Part shown: in pieces, positions 58,602 to 64,000 of the stretch | How positions within the stretch are numbered: the stretch's first letter is position 1 | Layout: each line of letters begins with the position of its first letter | Source of the DNA: Myotis daubentonii | Taxonomy: Eukaryota; Chordata; Mammalia; Chiroptera; Vespertilionidae | Assembly (NCBI RefSeq): GCF_963259705.1 | Contig: NC_081842.1 | Location: 92,866,433-92,930,432, forward strand | Direction: 5' to 3' | Length of the DNA: 64,000 nt | The notes under the pieces: generated by a model | What the model was told of the DNA's origin: nothing | The model's input: only the letters and a program-made list of their open reading frames with translations | Databases searched by the model: none | Program-made: the position numbers and the translations under genes

Positions 58602-59222
58602 TCCTTACTAATAAAAGGCTAAGTAGTCATCACGCCGTCACGTGTGATGCCCTCACACTGTCACATTCTGGCTGTGCACACAGTGGGCTAGCACAGGTGG
58701 GCGGGCTGGGATTAAAGCTGTGTGCATGGCATGGAGCCTGCCTGGGAGTCCTGCCTCCTCCCAGCTCCACATGTGGCCAGACCTGGGGGTCCGAGGCCGA
58801 GACCCAGGCCCAGACAAACCGCAGATGGCATGGCGGCAGCTGCTGCGAGGGCTGAGGCCGAGACCCAGGCCCAGGCCCAGGCCAGCCACCGATGACATGG
58901 TGGCAGCTGCTGTGAGGGCTGGGCCAATGCTCAGAGGCGGCTGGCAGTGGCAGCAGCAGTGGCGTGATGGGGGCATTGCCTTCCCCTGATCAACCCAGTA
59001 ACCTCCCACAGAGGGAAGCCAGAGGCAGCAGCAACAAGGGGGTAATGGGGGCGGTGCCTTCCCACGATCGGCTGGTTGCCTCCAGAAAAAGGAGGCCAGG
59101 CTGCGGGGAACAGGGCTAAGCTGTCAGTAGGACATCCCCTGAGGGCTCCCAGGCTGTGAGAAGGGGCAGGCCAGGCTGAGGGAGCCCCCTAGTGTACAGA
59201 TCTTTGTGCAACAAGCCTCTAG
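58602..59222 (+). mobile_element. HeliBat-type Helitron (621 bp), first of a tandem
   Basis: Begins TCCTTACTAATAAAAGGC after a host A and ends CAACAAGCCTCTAG. The CTAG touches the 5' TC of the next HeliBat directly. GC-rich, with GAGGCCGAGACCCAGGCCCA repeats; its 3' half (GTAGGACATCCCCTGAGGGC) is shared with the element at 6549-7695. Confidence 0.9.
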
Positions 59223-59511
59223 TCTCTCTATATAAAAGCCTAAGTGACCATTAGGACCAAATGACTGGGACAACCAGTCAACCAGTTGCTATGACATGCA
59301 TTGACCACCAGGGGGCAAGTTCTCAAAGCAGGAGCTGCCCCCTGTTGGTCAGTGTGCTCCCACAGCCAACCTCCCATGGATCCTCCCGCCCCCAGCTGGC
59401 CAACCTCCCGGGGTCCCTCCACCATGGCTAGCCGGCCCCCCTGATAGGCCTTGATTGCTGGCCAGGCCTAGGGACCCCACCTGTACACGAATTCATGCAC
59501 TGGGCCTCTAG
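59223..59511 (+). mobile_element. HeliBat-type Helitron (289 bp), second of a tandem
   Basis: Begins TCTCTCTATATAAAAGCC at the last base of the preceding element's CTAG and ends CACTGGGCCTCTAG before T. It carries the convergent CTCF-like pair and is a sister of 13138-13375. Confidence 0.92.
59305..59348. promoter_or_regulatory. Convergent CTCF-like motif pair in HeliBat
   Basis: CCACCAGGGGGCAA (59305-59318, plus) faces CTGCCCCCTGTTGG (59335-59348, whose minus reading is CCAACAGGGGGCAG). Position and spacing in the element match the other two copies. Confidence 0.6.
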
Positions 59512-60431
59512 TATGTATATAATGTGCTATTATCTCCACTAATCAGTCCTCTTGACCTCATTAAGTCATCCTTCAGGAAACTTTTTTGGATGGCTTGAAA
59601 ACTAGAGTAATAAAAGCACACAATTTTATTTGTTAATAATCATATGCTTAATTCTGAAAATTTGGATTATTTTCCATATTTAAATGCATCAATAGTATAT
59701 AGCTTCTTTACTTTAAAGTTATTCTGAAAAATAGAATATGTTTATGTGTAGGTTAGAAAATTTTAGGAACACATACCTTTGGTCAATTTTACAGGCATAG
59801 ATACTCTTCAAGTGGTAAATGAGTACTTTGAACTTTTGAAAATACCTCCTGAGTTGGTGTCTAAAGCAGACAAGTGAAATAAAGACTGTAAGGAACTACA
59901 GTAATCCTTCCTCAAAGAGAGTTTGTTTTCAGAGATAGGCAATATTCATGATTACATTAATGAATATTTATCATTTAAATATTAGGGATGGATAGCAATT
60001 TATCAAATGCTTAGTGAAATTTATTCAATTGTCAAGAAAGTTTCCAGTAATTTATTTCTGACGCTTTTCAAATAAAGGAAGCATCACTTGTGACCTCATT
60101 AATGTGTATTTATAGTTTTTCACACGAACATTGTATAGCTGTAGTTCTAACAACACAATTGCAGTGTGAACTCACTCCATAGACATGTCTTAATATTTCA
60201 TACTTATAAAAGATATGGTCAAATATTTAAAGTTCAATGAATAATATTAAAGGCATAAAAATAATAAATTTGGTAAAACGTGGTAAAAGACACTAAGGAT
60301 TCAGTAGGGAACAAAGAGAATAGATTTTCATGGATGGAATGAGAGCACACTTTTTAGAAATAGATTGTTAACACTGTCAAGTTCTGCAGAGCCTATGTAC
60401 AATGATAAAGCAGCTATAAAATCTGAAGATC
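59512..60431. other. AT-rich non-coding stretch
   Basis: Nothing assignable. Confidence 0.5.
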
Positions 60432-60445
60432 ATTGGTAACTTTTA

Positions 60446-60568
60446 AAAGCATTTTTATTGATTGTTTGATTTGACAGAGAGAAAGATAGTATGTGCCCTG
60501 ACCGGGGATTGAACTCTCAACCTTGGCGTATTGGGATGACACACTAACCAGCTACCTGGCCAGGGCTC
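60446..60568 (-). mobile_element. Short tRNA-derived SINE, core-deleted, minus strand
   Basis: The minus strand reads GCCCTGGCCAGGTAGCTGG (box A-like), AAGGTTGAGAGTTCAATCCC (box B) and GTCAGGGCACATACTAT, then directly the TCTCTGTCAAATC/AATCAATAAAAATGC tail. The usual Ves core is missing. A 13-bp direct repeat (ATTGGTAACTTTTA near 60432, AATGGTAACTTTTA near 60569) flanks it. Confidence 0.82.
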
Positions 60569-60582
60569 AATGGTAACTTTTA

Positions 60583-61429
60583 AGAAGACAATTTTATCAG
60601 GGATGGGTGTTAAAGTAAAAGAACAATGCTTGGGAAGAACAGAAAAAGAAAAAGGGAAGCAATAATTATTTTCTAAGAATTGTAGATGAAGAGAGACTAA
60701 AAGGCAGAGTCATAGTGGAGTAAATAAAGCAAAGGTAATGAGAGTTTGGAGGCGTGAGACCAGCTGAGCAAGGTACTTAGAAGTGTACTTAAGAACACTG
60801 TCCATTCTTAGAACCTGCCTATACTTGGTATCAATGGCTAATTACTGTATTCTATGGTTACATTCACTTATTTCCCTTACTACATGTCCTCAGATTTTTC
60901 TAACATTTCCACCAATCTCCCAAAGGCAAATTGTACCTTATTTTATTTCCCTATGTCTTGCCTCTGGCTCACACATTAATATACTGCTTTCTCTTCAAAA
61001 AGCCTCTTCTATCATAAAAAGTTCTTTTCACATTGTTAAATATTATTCAATATATGATAGTTTCATGAAGAAAAGTGCTTTATAAATAAATTAAAGTGGG
61101 GTCAGCAAATATGCCTGTTACTATTCCTATATTTGGAGTACATGGCAGGCCTTGCAAATTGACCTATGCACTTTTTTATAAGGTTTAATTACAGAAACAG
61201 CTTAAAAAAAGAATTTTTTTAAAAAATGAAACTTTGCCATACCTGCAATAGTAGTCTGGGTTAAGTTAATATATTTAACCTACCACTTCACAAAGAAAAA
61301 CTCTATTTTGAATCTAAGGAAGAGTTCACTTTGAATTCTAGAGAGGTGAAGGTGTATCCTTTTAGTCATATAGAAATGATATGCAAGCATTCATTTCCTA
61401 CATTTCCAAATGTTTATTAATTGACTACA
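60583..61429. other. Non-coding, no element recognised
   Basis: Nothing assignable. Confidence 0.5.
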
Positions 61430-61879
61430 CTAGAGGCCTGGTGCACTCAGAGGGGGGTCCCTCAGCCTGGCCTGCGTCCATTTGCAGTCCAGGACCCCTT
61501 GGGGGATGTCCACCTGTTGACTTAGGCCCACTCCCCAGGGGATCAGGCCTAAGCTTGCAGTCAGACATCCTCTGGCAGCCAGGGAGCCCTCGGGGGATGT
61601 CCGACTAAAGGCTTAGGCCCCCAAGGGATCAGGTCTAAACCGTTAGTTGGACATTCTTAGTGCTGCCACGGAGGTGGGAGAGGCTCCTGCCACCACCACT
61701 GCCCTGGCCAGCCATGAGCCAGCTGAGTGGCACTCCCCATATGGATGTGCACTGACCACCAGGGGGCAGCTCTTGCATTGAGCGTCTGGCCCCTGGTGGC
61801 CAGTGCGCATCATAGCAACCAGTCATTCTGCCGTTCAGTCAATGTGCATATTAGCCTTTTATTATTATTATATATAAGA
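61430..61879 (-). mobile_element. HeliBat-type Helitron (450 bp), minus strand
   Basis: The minus strand begins TCTTATATATAATAATAATA (61879) and ends GTGCACCAGGCCTCTAG before T. It contains the third convergent CTCF-like pair and GGGGGATGTCC blocks shared with other copies. The 3' hairpin is partly lost. Confidence 0.88.
61756..61799. promoter_or_regulatory. Convergent CTCF-like motif pair in HeliBat
   Basis: TGACCACCAGGGGGCAGCT at 61753-61771 is nearly the full CTCF consensus. It faces CTGGCCCCTGGTGG (61786-61799), the weaker partner. Confidence 0.65.
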
Positions 61880-61883
61880 TGTT

Positions 61884-62030
61884 CCTATTTCCCCCCTTTT
61901 GCCCCCTCTACCCAGCTCTTGCCCCCCACTTCTCTCTGGCCATCACCATACTGTTGCCTGTGTCCATGGGTTGTGCATATATTGTCTTTGGCTAATCCCT
62001 TCTTTCAATTCACTTCTTTAAATTTTTATT
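61884..62030 (-). mobile_element. L1 3' UTR fragment, minus strand
   Basis: CCATGGGTTGTGCATATA, CTTTGGCTAATCCC and the CT-rich left end match the reversed L1 3' UTR seen at 27510-27610. The HeliBat at 61430 inserted at or near its 3' tail. Confidence 0.75.
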
Positions 62031-62401
62031 TTCAGATAAGTGCTTATAACTTCACTATTATATATTTTCTATTATATCATTTAGAATTAAGATATTTTTT
62101 AATTGAACCCTTGTAAATTTTAGCACAATTTAATAAATTATGCTAGAAGCAATTAAGATATTTTTCATGTAATGCAAATACATTTCAATTAATATTTTAT
62201 TAATTTTTAATTTTTTAATATTTTAATTTGAAATAATCTCATACATGTAAAAAAAACCTATAAAATACTACAGCATATTATATATACCCTTCATACAATT
62301 TCTTAGGTGTTAATAATTTAAACATAACCATTATACAACTAACAAAATTTGGAATATATTTTTCTTATAATCTCTTTAATTTTACTTAATCTATTTACTT
62401 T
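62031..62401. other. AT-rich non-coding stretch
   Basis: Nothing assignable. Confidence 0.5.
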
Positions 62402-62620
62402 GTTTTTGTTAATCTTTACCCAAGGATATTTTTCCATTGAATTTTAGAGAGAGTGAAGGGAAAGGGAGAGAAACATTGATTGGTTGCCTCCTGCACATGT
62501 TCTGATTGGGACTGGGGATCAAGGCAGCAAGTGAGGTACATGCCCTTGACTGGAATCGAACCTGGGACCCTTCAGTCCACGGGCTAATGCTCTATCCACT
62601 GAGAATAACAGGCTGCAGCT
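62402..62620 (-). mobile_element. Ves SINE, minus strand
   Basis: Tail side left (AATATTTTTCCATTGAATTT in reversed sense), core GGTTGCCTCCTGCACATG, and head right with CTGGAATCGAACCTGGGACC. The extreme tRNA end (GAGAATAACAGGCTGC) has diverged. A weak repeat (TATTTACTTTG, CATTTACTTTT) flanks it. Confidence 0.87.
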
Positions 62621-62755
62621 TTATTCATTTACTTTTAATCTATATGTGTCTTTATATTTAAAGTGGGTTTTGTTTTTGATTCACCCTCATAATCTGTCTT
62701 TTAATTGGTGCACTTATGCCACTGACTTTCAGAGTGCTTACTGATAGAATTACTG

Positions 62756-63021
62756 CCATATCAGGCTTCTGGGGCTTCTGGGGCCGGCCTGTTGCCCAGG
62801 ATCGTATCCAATCCCGGGAGGCAGGCAGGCGGCTTCTGGGGTCACACATCGGGGCCTGGATGGTGGCTCATGCTGGTGGCTCACACTGTCCTGCCCTGCC
62901 TGCAGTATGCAAATTAGCCACCATCTTTGTTGGTGGTTAATTTTCATATCATGCTGATTAGCCAATGGGAGGTGTAGTGAAGGTACAGTCAATTGCCATG
63001 TTTGTCCATTATTAGATAGGA
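62756..63021 (-). mobile_element. HeliBat 5' fragment, minus strand
   Basis: The minus strand starts TCCTATCTAATAATGGAC at 63021 and shares ATTGGCTAATCAGCATG and AACCACCAACAAAGATGGTG with 18048-18415. No GTGCAC hairpin or CTAG end is seen on the left, so the 3' end is truncated or too diverged. Confidence 0.8.
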
Positions 63022-64000
63022 CTAGATAGATACTCAGAGGGACCCAAAGTTACATAGAAAAAGTATTTTTGCCTTTAATGATATTTCAGCCTCGTTAATG
63101 TGTATAACAGTACAGAACATGCTAACTATATAGATTTTATGCATATTATAATTTAGGTGGAAAAGTTAAAACTCACCAACCTTTAATTCATTAAGATAGG
63201 TGCACACACATGCACACACACACAATTAGACAACTGAGGAGAAATATTCCATCTATTTTGGAAAAACTTTTCAGCATTTTTTTCCAATAAATGAACTTAT
63301 AAACGTTAGTCCATGTATTATACTTTGGGAGGGAAAATGAACAAAATAGGTACTATTTGTGGCTGGTTTACACTGTAACTGTACACAAAGTAATATTTCC
63401 AATTCTCTTGCTCTCCTACCTATCCTGTCTTTAGTCAGAACTTCAACTGGAAGTTAAATAGAAATTTAACTTACAACTTACCATCTCTAATGGGTTTGAG
63501 ACTTCTTGGTCCACACAAAATAGGGTTAATGAGTTTTTTAAAAGCTGATTTGAGTTGTTAGGATACACAGATCACATCTGAATGAGTACCGAGAACTATG
63601 GGAAAGTGCCCCTGTGAGCACATTTTGCAGATGTTATGGTTCTCCTGCCCTTCAGTCAGACTTCTACGACCTTGTGTCAATAGCAAATGCAAATGTATAA
63701 AAATATACTCATCAATGAGAGCTGATCAATTCTACAGTTTCAAAATTTCAGCTTCAGGATTAGTAATGTTAGCTACCTACTTGGGTATAATACTTTATGA
63801 TTATTTATTTGTATTTATTCATAACAACCCTAAATTCAATTTCTAGCCATCTCTGAGTTTTTATTTCTTCATTCCTAAGTCCAATCTCCTACATACATTT
63901 ATTTTTAAAATATCTTTCATGAGCACTCTTTCCTCTCTATTCACTTTATTCTCATCACAGCCTAGAATTACATAAAAGAAAACTACAATAATTTTATCAG
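63022..64000. other. Non-coding to window end
   Basis: No gene or young repeat. A short CA-rich patch lies at about 63201-63225. Confidence 0.5.

Overview
The window is nuclear DNA of a vespertilionid (vesper) bat. Four repeat types seen together point there: tRNA-derived Ves SINEs, HeliBat-type Helitrons (5' TC, 3' GTGCAC hairpin followed by CTAG, A|T target), SPIN-like hAT miniatures with 8-bp target duplications, and full-length L1s with bat-type 3' ends. HeliBat and Ves are the strongest evidence; the species cannot be named. No host gene can be identified. The only candidate host coding sequence is a 66-codon, phase 0-0 open segment with splice-like borders on the minus strand at 23343-23540. 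All other longer reading frames belong to decayed L1 ORFs or to GC-rich Helitron minisatellites. Layout: 1-4.6 kb is AT-rich with four Ves SINEs. 4.68-12.79 kb is one full-length L1 (plus strand) carrying a 1.1-kb HeliBat (itself hit by a Ves), an LTR-like insertion and a 165-bp HeliBat. 13.1-14.2 kb holds two divergent HeliBats. 14.2-23.9 kb is mostly unrecognised sequence with MIR, an LTR, a HeliBat, a Ves, a SPIN-like element and the exon candidate. 23.96-25.50 kb is a Ves split by a truncated L1. 25.7-32.5 kb is a stack of minus-strand L1s of different ages, one with a small internal inversion and deletion. 32.5-35.3 kb contains a 407-bp inverted repeat whose arms are about 98.5% identical around a 1.94-kb spacer, the clearest structure not explained by a known transposon. 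35.7-36.3 kb is a twin-primed (5'-inverted) L1. 37.9-39.8 kb holds three solo LTRs. 41.3-44.1 kb has a Ves split by a SPIN-like element, an ancient L1 end and a composite double HeliBat. 47.2-52.5 kb is one internally deleted L1 inside another; the inner copy keeps ORF1 nearly whole and has lost almost all of ORF2. 53-63 kb has more SPIN-like, Ves and HeliBat copies, including exact head-to-tail HeliBat tandems. The elements do not form a pathway. What ties the window together is nesting, which gives a relative order of insertion, plus regulatory-looking sequence carried by the Helitrons: three HeliBat copies each carry a convergent pair of near-consensus CTCF motifs, and others carry a YY1-like motif near the 5' end. 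Family names rest on remembered consensus features and were not checked against a repeat library.
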